Part shown: positions 9,361 through 18,421 of the stretch, in pieces
Layout: each line of letters opens with the position of its first letter
Numbering within the stretch: position 1 is the first letter of the stretch
Origin: an uncultured Bacteroidales bacterium
GTDB taxonomy: Bacteria > Bacteroidota > Bacteroidia > Bacteroidales > UBA932
Direction: 5' to 3'
Assembly: GCA_945827785.1 (NCBI GenBank)
Contig: CALZOR010000013.1
Coordinates: 1-36,840, forward strand
Length of the DNA: 36,840 nt
Translations under genes and position numbers: made by a program
The notes under the pieces: generated by a model
What the model was told of the DNA's origin: nothing
What the model saw: the letters and a program-made list of their open reading frames with translations, nothing else
The model's database searches: none

Positions 9361-10098
9361 ATGACACTTTTTGCAAAATGTGTTTTCGAATTTCTCGGAA
9401 CCCTCGTACTGATACTCCTCGGAGACGGAGTCGTAGCCTCCAATCTTCTGAACAGATCCAAAGGCCAGGGTGGCGGATGGGTTGTCGTCACAATGGGCTG
9501 GGGATTCGCCGTCATGTGCGGCGTATTCATTGCCGGGCCGTATTCCGGAGCCCATCTTAACCCCGCAGTCAGCCTCGGTCTTGCCATCGGAGGGCACTTC
9601 CCATGGGCGGAGGTGCTGCCTTATTGCATAGCACAGATGCTCGGAGGCTTCGCAGGAGCCCTTCTGGTCTATGTTTTCTACAAGGACCATTTCGATGCAA
9701 CCGACGATGCCGACTCAAAGCTCGGAATCTTCTGTACCATGCCGGCAATCGACCACAAATGGCGCAATTTCATCTGTGAGTTCATCGGGACCTGGCTTCT
9801 GATCTATGTTATCCTGCTTTTCTCCCACTCAGAGAATGTGCCATCTGTCGGGATGGGAAGCATGGGAGCCTTCCCTGTTACCCTCCTTATCATGGCTATT
9901 GGTATGTCCCTCGGCGGTGCCACAGGATATGCCATCAACCCAGCCCGCGACCTCGCGCCAAGGCTCGCCCACTTCCTCCTTCCGATTCGTGGAAAAAGAG
10001 ACAGCGGATGGAGCTATTCATGGGTTCCGGTACTTGGTCCGCTGTGCGGAGCAGCATTTGCAGCATTGACTCATCACCTCATCTTTTCATTGATATAA
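9361..10098 (+). CDS. glpF: MIP-family glycerol facilitator / aquaglyceroporin
   Basis: Two NPA motifs (HLNPAVSLGLA, AINPARDLAPRLAH) and adjacency to glpK. Confidence 0.95.
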   Translation: MTLFAKCVFEFLGTLVLILLGDGVVASNLLNRSKGQGGGWVVVTMGWGFAVMCGVFIAGPYSGAHLNPAVSLGLAIGGHFPWAEVLPYCIAQMLGGFAGALLVYVFYKDHFDATDDADSKLGIFCTMPAIDHKWRNFICEFIGTWLLIYVILLFSHSENVPSVGMGSMGAFPVTLLIMAIGMSLGGATGYAINPARDLAPRLAHFLLPIRGKRDSGWSYSWVPVLGPLCGAAFAALTHHLIFSLI

Positions 10099-10099
10099 C

Positions 10100-11764
10100 A
10101 TGATAAAAATCAATTGTTTGAACACTGGCTCATCTCTCTTGTTCCAGGAGGGAACCACTTTGCTGGACATGGTGGATTCATTCGAATTCAACAAGCCACA
10201 ACCCATATTGGCAGCCAAGGTCAACAACGTGGTCCAGGGCCTCAAATACAGGGCATTCAACAGCAGGGACGTTGAGTTCCTCGACTACACATCCTATTCC
10301 GGCAGAAGCGTTTACTGCCGTTCACTCTGCTTCATGCTCTGCAAGGCGGCAAAGGATGTGTTTCCGAATTGCCGGATAGTGCTGCGTCGTCCTATTTCAA
10401 AAGGCTATTACTGCGCCATCGACAAGGGTGACGGCTCGGTCTTTACTGAAGCAGACCTGATGAAGGTTGACGGCAGGATGAAGGAAATCTCCGAGGCGGA
10501 CATACCATTCAGGCGTCATGAAGTCAGACTTGAGGAGGCTATAGAGCTGTTTTCATCACTCGGCTACACCGACAAGGTGAAGTTGCTGCAGACATCCGCC
10601 GATGTCTATACCTATTATTATACCCTGGAGGATACGCCGGACTATTACTACGACGCACTCGTCCCGAGCACGGGCTATGTCAGGCTCTGGGGGCTGAGCA
10701 TGTTCAAGGGAGGGATACTTCTCCGTGTGCCTGACAGGCACAATCCCGGACAGCTCGCGCCATGTGTGGAGCAGCCAAAGACCTTCGAGGTATTCAAGGA
10801 AAGCCTGCGCTGGAACGGAATCATGGGTCTGGACAATGCCGGTGACGTGAACATGGCCTGCCGAAGGGGTGAGGCGCCTGACCTCATCAAGGTAGCCGAG
10901 GCTTTGCAGGAAAAGAAAATTGTGCAGATTGCCGAGGAGATTGACAGAAGGATACACTGCGACGAACCGGTGCGGCTTGTGCTGATAACCGGGCCGAGCA
11001 GCAGCGGGAAATCCACTTTCTGCAGGAGGCTGAGCATCCAGCTCAAGGCCTGCGGAATCAAGCCGATATCTTTTTCCACCGATGACTATTTCGTAAACAG
11101 GCTTGACACTCCCCTGCTTCCGGACGGGTCTTTCGACTTCGACAATTTCGACACGGTAGATCATGAGTATCTGCAGAACGACGTCCTCAGGCTTCTCGCC
11201 GGGGAAAGTGTGGAAGTACCTGAGTATAATTTTGTTACTGGCATGCGCGAATTCAACGGCAAGAAGCTGAAACTTGAGCCGGGGACAATACTTCTGATTG
11301 AAGGCATTCATGCCCTGAATCCACGCCTCACCGACAGGATAAGCGAATCATCGAAATTCAGAATCTTCATCAACACAGTGACCAGCGTCTCGCTTGACAA
11401 CCACAACTGCATCCCGACCAGCGACAACCGTCTGCTGCGCAGGATTCTGCGAGACTTCAACAAGGGAGCCTTCACGGCAAGGGAATCAATCGCCAACTGG
11501 CCGAACGTTCGCAGAGCCGAAGTGAAATGGATTTATCCTTATCAGGAGAATGCCGACGTGATTTTCAATTCATCCTATATCGTGGAATTCCCGGTCATCA
11601 GAGCCCATGCCGAGAGCATCCTCATGACCGTGCCTAAGAATTGTCCGGAATACTCCGAAGTGCACCGCCTCAAGAAATTCCTCAGCTACTTTGTACCGGT
11701 ATCCGACAAGGACGTCCCGGCGACTTCCCTTCTGAGAAGCTTCATCGGCGGAGGAAGCTGGTAG
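10100..11764 (+). CDS. Nucleoside (uridine-type) kinase with N-terminal extension
   Basis: P-loop ITGPSSSGKSTFCRRLSIQL, FSTDDYFVNR, DFDNFDTVDHEYL motifs of the uridine kinase family. Confidence 0.88.
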   Translation: MIKINCLNTGSSLLFQEGTTLLDMVDSFEFNKPQPILAAKVNNVVQGLKYRAFNSRDVEFLDYTSYSGRSVYCRSLCFMLCKAAKDVFPNCRIVLRRPISKGYYCAIDKGDGSVFTEADLMKVDGRMKEISEADIPFRRHEVRLEEAIELFSSLGYTDKVKLLQTSADVYTYYYTLEDTPDYYYDALVPSTGYVRLWGLSMFKGGILLRVPDRHNPGQLAPCVEQPKTFEVFKESLRWNGIMGLDNAGDVNMACRRGEAPDLIKVAEALQEKKIVQIAEEIDRRIHCDEPVRLVLITGPSSSGKSTFCRRLSIQLKACGIKPISFSTDDYFVNRLDTPLLPDGSFDFDNFDTVDHEYLQNDVLRLLAGESVEVPEYNFVTGMREFNGKKLKLEPGTILLIEGIHALNPRLTDRISESSKFRIFINTVTSVSLDNHNCIPTSDNRLLRRILRDFNKGAFTARESIANWPNVRRAEVKWIYPYQENADVIFNSSYIVEFPVIRAHAESILMTVPKNCPEYSEVHRLKKFLSYFVPVSDKDVPATSLLRSFIGGGSW

Positions 11765-11767
11765 GAA

Positions 11768-13834
11768 TCAGGCCTTCAACTGAACCGAATCGATATCATT
11801 CTCGATATGGGCGGCATCCTTTTCCGAAAGGATGCCGTCTTCTGCAAGAAGGCGTACGTATTTCTTCTCATTGGCCAGAAGCATCCTTGCGGCCTTCTGC
11901 GTGGCGGCACTGCGGTGGAGAGAAGGATAGGCAGCGGCAAAATCCGAAAGATATTTTTCAGTAAGGCTTATATTCCCGTTTATCTCACCGAGAAGCTGGT
12001 CGAAAATTGCATCCGCGCGGTTGCGGAAGGCGTCATATTTCCTGAAATCCTGGATTTCCTCGATGGAGTCCCTCTGCATTGCTAGAAATGCACTGCCAAG
12101 ATCGAAAAGGCTTTCCACATGCCTGTCTATATTCTTATGAAAGAGTTTCTTTGTCCATTCATGCTTCATGATGAATTTCATGAAGCCGCTGCCTTCAAAC
12201 CGGGCAAAGACAAGTACCCTTTCAGAAAGCGGAAGGGTGCCGTTGCTGTCGAAATGCCTTTCCTGAGAATTTATCAGGAGCCTGTAAGTCGAGGTCGTGA
12301 CATAGCCCTCGGAATGGAGCTGCCGGATTACCTGTACCTCCGTACCGTAAAGACGCATTCTGATGTGGTGCAGCAGTTCCTCATCCGAACAGCCGGAAAT
12401 GTCCGGAGCCTTTTCCGGTGAAGGGAGATAAGAGCGGACCTGGTCCCAGTCTGCATCTGCAAGGGATTCGCGTTTCCCAATCTTCTCCAGATAGGCCGCT
12501 GACTCTTCGTTCACCCTTGAACGGACACTGTAATCCACATAGGATTCCGCATTGCTCACGGAGGTAAGTCCCAGTTTTTCAAGCAGTTTCCTGATTGTCG
12601 TCGCATTGACCGTAAGTGTCAGGGTAACGACCCCTGCCGTCATCAGAAGTATCTGGTCGCGTATTTCCTCAGGTATGTTCACCGTATATGAAACCAGCAG
12701 TGCCAGAGCAAGTCCGAGAGCTCCCCTGAGTCCGCCCCAGCTGAGTATTATGGCTTCCCTTCGGTCGATTCCGTAACCTACCCTTTTCATTATAGGATAG
12801 AAGAAGAAAATAACCGCAGTCCTGATAAGGTTCACGCCAAGATAGACTCCGACAGTAATCAGCAGGCTGATTGGAGTGATTGCAACCCGGGAGGCGATGA
12901 TTATACCTACCATGATGAAAACCAAGGTATTGGCAAGGTATGCGGCAAGTTCCCAGAAACGTTCGGTGAACTCATTGGCTCTAGGGCTGAAGACCGGCTT
13001 TCCGTGATATGTCATTGCAAGTCCGAAGGCGACAAGGGCAATCACACCCGAAAGATGGAGGAATTCCTGGGCAGCCAGAAAGGTCAGATAGGCTGAAATG
13101 ATAAGGATACTGTTCTGAACGGTCGCATCTCCCCTGACCTTGGTGATGAAAAGGATAGCAAGCCTTGCAACAAGATAACCCAGGGCGGCACCTCCCGCAA
13201 CCACAAGCAGGAATTCCGCAACGGGAGAAGCAAAGACGGAAGTGCTCCCGGCAAAGGTCCCGAAGAAAAGCATGAAGAGCACGATGCCGGTACCGTCATT
13301 CAGAAGGGATTCTGCATCCACAAGGGTGGAAAACCGCTTGCTGGTATTAAGTTCCTTCAGAAGGGCAACCACTGCTACAGGGTCAGTCGCACTGATCAGC
13401 GCACCGAACATCAGGGCAAAAGTCCAGTTCCACCCGGAGAACTCCGGAACAAGCCAGGAAATGCCCATCATCATCGCAGCGACCATGAACATTGAGCCGA
13501 TCACTCCCGGAACGGCCAGAAGCGATGCATTCACAAAAGTCTTGCGAAAGGTGTGGAGGTCAATCTCATAGGCGGCATCGAAGATGAGCACCGGGAGGAA
13601 GATATAAAGTATAAGGTCCGGATTGATATTGCCGACGGCCTGTACGGATTCATGCAGAAGGCCTGCGCCGTCGAGCAGGCCGCATCTATTGAGGGCTCCG
13701 ACCACAAGGCCGAAGCAGAACAGGCCCACTGTGTAGGGAAAGCTTGATTTCCTCAGCACAAACTTGATAATGGCGCCTGCAAGAAGCGCCACTATCACAA
13801 ATGCTATCGGGGAAAGTGCTGCGACAGTTTCCAT
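11768..13834 (-). CDS. CPA1-family Na+/H+ antiporter (NhaP/NHE-like)
   Basis: ALISATDPVAVVALLKELNTSKRFSTLVDAESLLNDGTGIVLF and SWGGLRGALGLALAL motifs; about 250-aa cytosolic C-terminus. Confidence 0.92.
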   Translation of the reverse strand: METVAALSPIAFVIVALLAGAIIKFVLRKSSFPYTVGLFCFGLVVGALNRCGLLDGAGLLHESVQAVGNINPDLILYIFLPVLIFDAAYEIDLHTFRKTFVNASLLAVPGVIGSMFMVAAMMMGISWLVPEFSGWNWTFALMFGALISATDPVAVVALLKELNTSKRFSTLVDAESLLNDGTGIVLFMLFFGTFAGSTSVFASPVAEFLLVVAGGAALGYLVARLAILFITKVRGDATVQNSILIISAYLTFLAAQEFLHLSGVIALVAFGLAMTYHGKPVFSPRANEFTERFWELAAYLANTLVFIMVGIIIASRVAITPISLLITVGVYLGVNLIRTAVIFFFYPIMKRVGYGIDRREAIILSWGGLRGALGLALALLVSYTVNIPEEIRDQILLMTAGVVTLTLTVNATTIRKLLEKLGLTSVSNAESYVDYSVRSRVNEESAAYLEKIGKRESLADADWDQVRSYLPSPEKAPDISGCSDEELLHHIRMRLYGTEVQVIRQLHSEGYVTTSTYRLLINSQERHFDSNGTLPLSERVLVFARFEGSGFMKFIMKHEWTKKLFHKNIDRHVESLFDLGSAFLAMQRDSIEEIQDFRKYDAFRNRADAIFDQLLGEINGNISLTEKYLSDFAAAYPSLHRSAATQKAARMLLANEKKYVRLLAEDGILSEKDAAHIENDIDSVQLKA

Positions 13835-15504
13835 CAGAATTTAAAACTATCCTTGAGCGCAGTAGTTTTGTTGAATACAAAATGGTCAGGCGTACTGTCC
13901 GGATCCTTGAAGAAGTAGCCCACTCTTTCAAACTGGACTGCAATTCCAGAATTGTCTTCAAGCAGGGCCGGCTCAGCATAGCCTTTGGCAACTATGAGAG
14001 AATCCGGGTTCAGGTAGCTCTTGTAGTCCTGACCTTCAGGAATGCTTCCCATCTCAGCCTCTGTGAAGAGCTTGTCATAAAGCCTGAGTTCAACCTCCTT
14101 CGCATGCTCGGTTGAAACCCAGTGGATTGTGCCCTTGACGCTTCTCCACTCGCCTGCTCCCGGCTTGGTTGTCGGGTCATATGTACATTTGATTTCAACG
14201 ATATTGCCTTCTGCGTCTTTGATAACTTCCTCGCATTTGATGATATAGGTATATTTCAAACGTACCTCTCCACCCGGTTTGAGACGGAAATATTTCTTAG
14301 GAGGCTCTTCCATGAAGTCGTTTCTTTCAATATAGACCTCACCGGTGAAAGGCACCTTGCGTGAAGGTCCCTCAGGAGCGGCAGGATTCAGCGGAGCATC
14401 GAACCACTCTACCTTGCCCTTTTCCCAGTTGGTGATGGTGACCTTGACAGGGTCCTGTACGACCATATATCTGTTTGAACGCTCGTTAAGGTCCTGACGC
14501 ACACACCATTCCATGAGCTGGAGGTCAATCAGCTGCTCTCTCTTGGCAACTCCGACCTTCTCTGCAAACATGCGGATGGACTCAGGAGTGTAACCACGGC
14601 GGCGGATACCGCAGATGGTAGGCATACGCGGGTCGTCCCAGCCGCTAACGAAATTGTTCTTCACAAGTTCGAGAAGTTTGCGCTTGCTCATGACCGTGTA
14701 GGTAAGATTCAGGCGGGCAAACTCATACTGGTGTGAAGGGAAGATGCCGAGCTTCTCGATGAACCAGTCATAGAGAGGACGGTGTACGTCGAACTCAAGA
14801 GTACAGATTGAGTGGGTAATATGCTCAATCGAATCGCTCTGGCCGTGCGCAAAGTCATACATCGGGTATATGCACCACTTGTTGCCTGTACGATGATGGT
14901 CGGTGTGAATGATTCGGTACAAGAGAGGGTCGCGGAAGAGCATGTTCGGATGTGCCATGTCTATTTTCGCACGGAGCACCTTCTCACCATCCGCATATTT
15001 TCCAGCCTTCATTTCACGGAAAAGCTGAAGATTCTCCTCAACGCTGCGGTTGCGCCACGGGCTCTCGGTTCCAGGAACCTGGACAGTTCCCCTTCCGGCA
15101 CGGATTTCTTCCTGAGACTGGTCGTCAACATAAGCCAAGCCCTTCTGAATCAGGAGCTCAGCCCAATCATAGAGCTGGTCGAAATAGTCCGAAGCATATC
15201 TTTCGTTCTCCCAGTCGAAACCAAGCCAGTGGATGTCCTCCTTGATTGAATCCACATATTCGGTATCTTCCTTTACAGGATTAGTATCGTCAAACCTGAG
15301 GTTGGTCTTTCCGCCATATTTCTTTGCAAGACCGAAGTTGATGCAGATACTTTTTGCATGGCCTATATGAAGATATCCGTTCGGTTCCGGAGGGAAACGC
15401 GTCATTATGCTTTCACACTTGCCGGAAGCAAGGTCCGACTCAATAATCTCTTCCAGGAAATTCAGATTCCTGGTCTCTGTCGTTTCTTTGTTCAGCTCTT
15501 CCAT
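13834..15504 (-). CDS. glnS: Glutamine--tRNA ligase
   Basis: RFPPEPNGYLHIGHAKSICINFGLA class I signature, VMSKRKL (KMSKS-like), C-terminal anticodon-binding domain. Confidence 0.97.
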   Translation of the reverse strand: MEELNKETTETRNLNFLEEIIESDLASGKCESIMTRFPPEPNGYLHIGHAKSICINFGLAKKYGGKTNLRFDDTNPVKEDTEYVDSIKEDIHWLGFDWENERYASDYFDQLYDWAELLIQKGLAYVDDQSQEEIRAGRGTVQVPGTESPWRNRSVEENLQLFREMKAGKYADGEKVLRAKIDMAHPNMLFRDPLLYRIIHTDHHRTGNKWCIYPMYDFAHGQSDSIEHITHSICTLEFDVHRPLYDWFIEKLGIFPSHQYEFARLNLTYTVMSKRKLLELVKNNFVSGWDDPRMPTICGIRRRGYTPESIRMFAEKVGVAKREQLIDLQLMEWCVRQDLNERSNRYMVVQDPVKVTITNWEKGKVEWFDAPLNPAAPEGPSRKVPFTGEVYIERNDFMEEPPKKYFRLKPGGEVRLKYTYIIKCEEVIKDAEGNIVEIKCTYDPTTKPGAGEWRSVKGTIHWVSTEHAKEVELRLYDKLFTEAEMGSIPEGQDYKSYLNPDSLIVAKGYAEPALLEDNSGIAVQFERVGYFFKDPDSTPDHFVFNKTTALKDSFKF

Positions 15505-15541
15505 ATATTGTTGAAGTTTTTATTTATCGCAAATAATCTCG

Positions 15542-15549
15542 CAAATATA
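15542..15549 (-). promoter_or_regulatory. Candidate -7 box (TATATTTG) for glnS
   Basis: Reverse-strand TAnnTTTG in the short divergent glnS/yicC intergenic region. Confidence 0.4.
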
Positions 15550-15562
15550 TAGAAAAAAACAG

Positions 15563-15570
15563 TACATTTG
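15563..15570 (+). promoter_or_regulatory. Candidate -7 box (TACATTTG) for yicC
   Basis: TAnnTTTG 34 nt upstream of the yicC ATG. Confidence 0.4.
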
Positions 15571-15604
15571 CCTTCCTATTGGCAAAATTAACAGGTTTTC
15601 ATAT

Positions 15605-16492
15605 ATGATACATTCAATGACAGGCTACGGCAAAGCCGAAGCAATCCTCGAAACAGGAAAAATTACAGTAGAAATCCGGTCCCTCAACGGAAAGACAGCC
15701 GATATCAGCATCAAGACATCGCTGCTTCCGAAGGATAAGGAGATTGCCGTCAGGCAAAAAATTGCATCAGAACTCAACCGGGGAAACATTGACTTTTTCT
15801 TAACATGGGAACCGAATGCAGCGGAAAATGCCAAACAGATTAACATGACTCTTGCAATGGAGTACTATCGTCAGATTGCATCTCTTGGAAAAGAGATCGG
15901 GGCCACCAACCTTTGGAACCAGAATCCAAACGACCTGCTTGCAGTCATCCTCAGAATGCCGGATGTGGTTGACTCCAGAAAACAGGACGTGATTACGGAA
16001 GAAAACTGGCCTGCTGTTGAAGCCTGCATCGATCAGGCTTTGAAGAACATCAATGTCTTCAGGCAGAAGGAAGGCGCCGTACTGTACGAGGACGTCAAGT
16101 CAAAAGTTGACAAGATTATGTCGTATTCGCTTGAAATAGAGCAATATGAGACAGAGAGGACCGTTCAGATAAAGGAAAAAATTTTGAGCCGCTTTGCTGA
16201 AATCAAGGCAGAACCTGACCAGAGCAGACTTGAGCAGGAGATGATATTCTACCTGGAGAAGCTTGACATCAACGAAGAGCGCGTCCGCCTTCGCCAGCAC
16301 TGCAAGTATTTCATCGACACCCTCGAGAATGAGGCATTCCCGGGCAAGAAGCTCGGCTTCATCGCGCAGGAAATGGGACGCGAAATCAATACTACAGGTT
16401 CCAAGGCCAATCATACCGAGATCCAGAAAATCGTCGTCAAGATGAAGGATGAACTCGAAAAAATCAAGGAGCAGAGTCTCAACATTCTCTAA
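15605..16492 (+). CDS. yicC: YicC/YloC family endoribonuclease-like protein
   Basis: MIHSMTGYGKAEA N-terminus and LGFIAQEMGREINTTGSKANHTEIQKIVVKMKDELEKIKEQSLNIL C-terminus. Confidence 0.95.
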   Translation: MIHSMTGYGKAEAILETGKITVEIRSLNGKTADISIKTSLLPKDKEIAVRQKIASELNRGNIDFFLTWEPNAAENAKQINMTLAMEYYRQIASLGKEIGATNLWNQNPNDLLAVILRMPDVVDSRKQDVITEENWPAVEACIDQALKNINVFRQKEGAVLYEDVKSKVDKIMSYSLEIEQYETERTVQIKEKILSRFAEIKAEPDQSRLEQEMIFYLEKLDINEERVRLRQHCKYFIDTLENEAFPGKKLGFIAQEMGREINTTGSKANHTEIQKIVVKMKDELEKIKEQSLNIL

Positions 16493-16507
16493 CCGGCCTG
16501 CATAATC

Positions 16508-16540
16508 AAAAAACGGGGGATGATGGTCATCCCCCGTTTT
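16508..16540 (+). terminator. Rho-independent terminator after yicC
   Basis: aaaacgggggatga tgg tcatcccccgtttt hairpin with T-tract; may act bidirectionally. Confidence 0.88.
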
Positions 16541-16543
16541 ACG

Positions 16544-16625
16544 TGCGCATGATAGGACTCGAACCTACACGCCGCGAAGCACTACCTCCTGAAAGTAGCG
16601 TGTCTACCAATTTCACCACATGCGC
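16544..16625 (-). tRNA. tRNA-Leu (anticodon CAG)
   Basis: Reverse complement gcgcatgtggtgaaattggtagacacgctactttcaggaggtagtgcttcgcggcgtgtaggttcgagtcctatcatgcgca; 7-bp acceptor stem, TTCAGGA anticodon loop, GGTTCGAGTCC T-arm; CCA not encoded. Confidence 0.95.
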
Positions 16626-16660
16626 TTCAGAAAAGTGAACGCAAAGGTATGAAATGTTTT

Positions 16661-17446
16661 TCAAATAACAAAATCAAATTCATAAACTTTCTCCCAATTC
16701 TGAATCATTATGGTCATATTGGTTCTTGAATAATCCAATCCCACGGTGATATCCTCCAGGTCCGGAGCATTCCAGTCGTAACCGCAGTTGTTCAGAATTT
16801 CTCCCAGCGCAAATGACTTCAGGACATTCGATTCATCGTCAATGTCAAGGGTAAGCGATCCATCAATTTGTCGTGGCAGTACAACCATAAAAGATCCGTT
16901 ACCATCTTCCGTCGCATGGCTGTAGAACCTGCCTTCTGAAGGAGAGCCATCAAATAAATATCCATCAACGCCACCCCTGACAGACAGAATATATGGAAAA
17001 TTCTGACCATCAACAAGATGCACTGTAAGGCGACAGAAATTCTTATGAAGCGAAACCTTCTTTTTCATAATCTCGCATTCGGTATCAATAACGAGATTTT
17101 CCATATAAACCGGAGGGCAGTCCATTCCGAAAGGTATTATCAGCGACTCTCCGTCATTCCTGAATCCGGAAGATCCAGAGAGGAGTTTCAGGCGCATGTT
17201 TTTTGTTCGGGGAACAAGCACTTCATATTCATTGACGAAACTTTCGGAATGGATGGTTTGCGATATAACCTCAACTCCATCACACATTCCCACAAGAGTG
17301 ACGGAATCAACGCAGGAAATGTCAATGGAACTCAAGTCCAGAAACAGACGGCATGGGCAAAAGCGTCTGTCTTCCTTGACAAAACAGCCGGCACACAAGA
17401 TTGAGCACAGCAATAATGCCGGCATTATTCTGGCGACATGCTTCAT
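16661..17446 (-). CDS. FimB/Mfa2-family fimbrial anchor-like lipoprotein
   Basis: Signal peptide plus lipobox (LCAGC), then C-terminal to it FVKEDRRFCPCRLFLDLSSID typical of FimB/Mfa2; follows a FimA-like gene. Confidence 0.72.
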   Translation of the reverse strand: MKHVARIMPALLLCSILCAGCFVKEDRRFCPCRLFLDLSSIDISCVDSVTLVGMCDGVEVISQTIHSESFVNEYEVLVPRTKNMRLKLLSGSSGFRNDGESLIIPFGMDCPPVYMENLVIDTECEIMKKKVSLHKNFCRLTVHLVDGQNFPYILSVRGGVDGYLFDGSPSEGRFYSHATEDGNGSFMVVLPRQIDGSLTLDIDDESNVLKSFALGEILNNCGYDWNAPDLEDITVGLDYSRTNMTIMIQNWEKVYEFDFVI

Positions 17447-17449
17447 AAC

Positions 17450-18421
17450 CTAAATTGTCTCGTTTACATTGCCTCCCGTTTTCCAATCGGTTACCGTAAT
17501 GGAAACATTCTCGTCAAGTTTTTCTATAGGAACATCGATGTCATAAGAGCCCGGACGTGTTACAGTAAGCGAAACGAAATACTGTTTGTTCGACTCAAGT
17601 ACAGGCAAAGTCACAGGATAGTGATAGACAACCCCGCCGAGAGTTGCTGAAACAACAAGCCTTGTATGACGGGCACACCACGTTGCATCCGATGAATCCG
17701 TCTCAGTCGGATTCGGATAGCAATACAGATAATGCGGTATTGCATAGGGAATTGCCGCTGTAACCTGGACATTGTCGATAGCATCGCAGTAGAGTGACTG
17801 TACATTAGGCGATGCGCCCTGCTTGTTATACCATTTCTCCGGAACGTTCTGCCCAAGGAATGTTTTGTTTCCGACTACATTGGTGAGCATGACGCGTGTC
17901 AGCTTGAATTCCATGTTGCGATATATTTCCAATTCAAAATTTGTAGATACGCTCTTCAGGACAACCTTGGCGGCAACCCTTGAAACCGGTACCGTAACAG
18001 TCTCATTCACAGTGAGTTTCTTGCTTAGTTTCCCTTCCATGACAAAATTTGACGAACTATTGTCAGACATATCACTTTTCCTTCCCGTCAAATCAGAAAG
18101 ACGGAGAATACCAGTCTGAGCAGTTGCATTGACAAGGGCCACTATGGTCTTGTCTCCGGTTGTACAAGTCAGGGACAGTCTGGTTGAATTGGAAGCCTGT
18201 CCATAAGCTTCTATCTTGTCATCGGCTCCGAATACAAAAATCTGAAGGGAGCGTACCGCATTCTCCGCAGCTTCTGTTGTTGATTTGGTATCACTTTCCG
18301 GCACCATGAATTCCACTTCAGTTACCTGTCCCTCCATCTGATTACTGATTCTGTCAGCCTTTGAACATGATGCAAGCAATGAGATTGCCGCCAATGCGAT
18401 TGTAAATAAAATCCTATTCAT
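17450..18421 (-). CDS. FimA/Mfa1-type fimbrillin (type V pilin-like lipoprotein)
   Basis: Lipobox LLASC; EGQVTEVEFMVPESDTKSTTEAAENAVRSLQIFVFG followed by TTGDKTIVALVNAT, characteristic of Bacteroidales fimbrillins. Confidence 0.8.
   Translation of the reverse strand: MNRILFTIALAAISLLASCSKADRISNQMEGQVTEVEFMVPESDTKSTTEAAENAVRSLQIFVFGADDKIEAYGQASNSTRLSLTCTTGDKTIVALVNATAQTGILRLSDLTGRKSDMSDNSSSNFVMEGKLSKKLTVNETVTVPVSRVAAKVVLKSVSTNFELEIYRNMEFKLTRVMLTNVVGNKTFLGQNVPEKWYNKQGASPNVQSLYCDAIDNVQVTAAIPYAIPHYLYCYPNPTETDSSDATWCARHTRLVVSATLGGVVYHYPVTLPVLESNKQYFVSLTVTRPGSYDIDVPIEKLDENVSITVTDWKTGGNVNETI

Noticed and set aside
10556-11311. 251-aa minus-strand ORF
   Set aside because: Antisense to the nucleoside kinase; no recognisable motif
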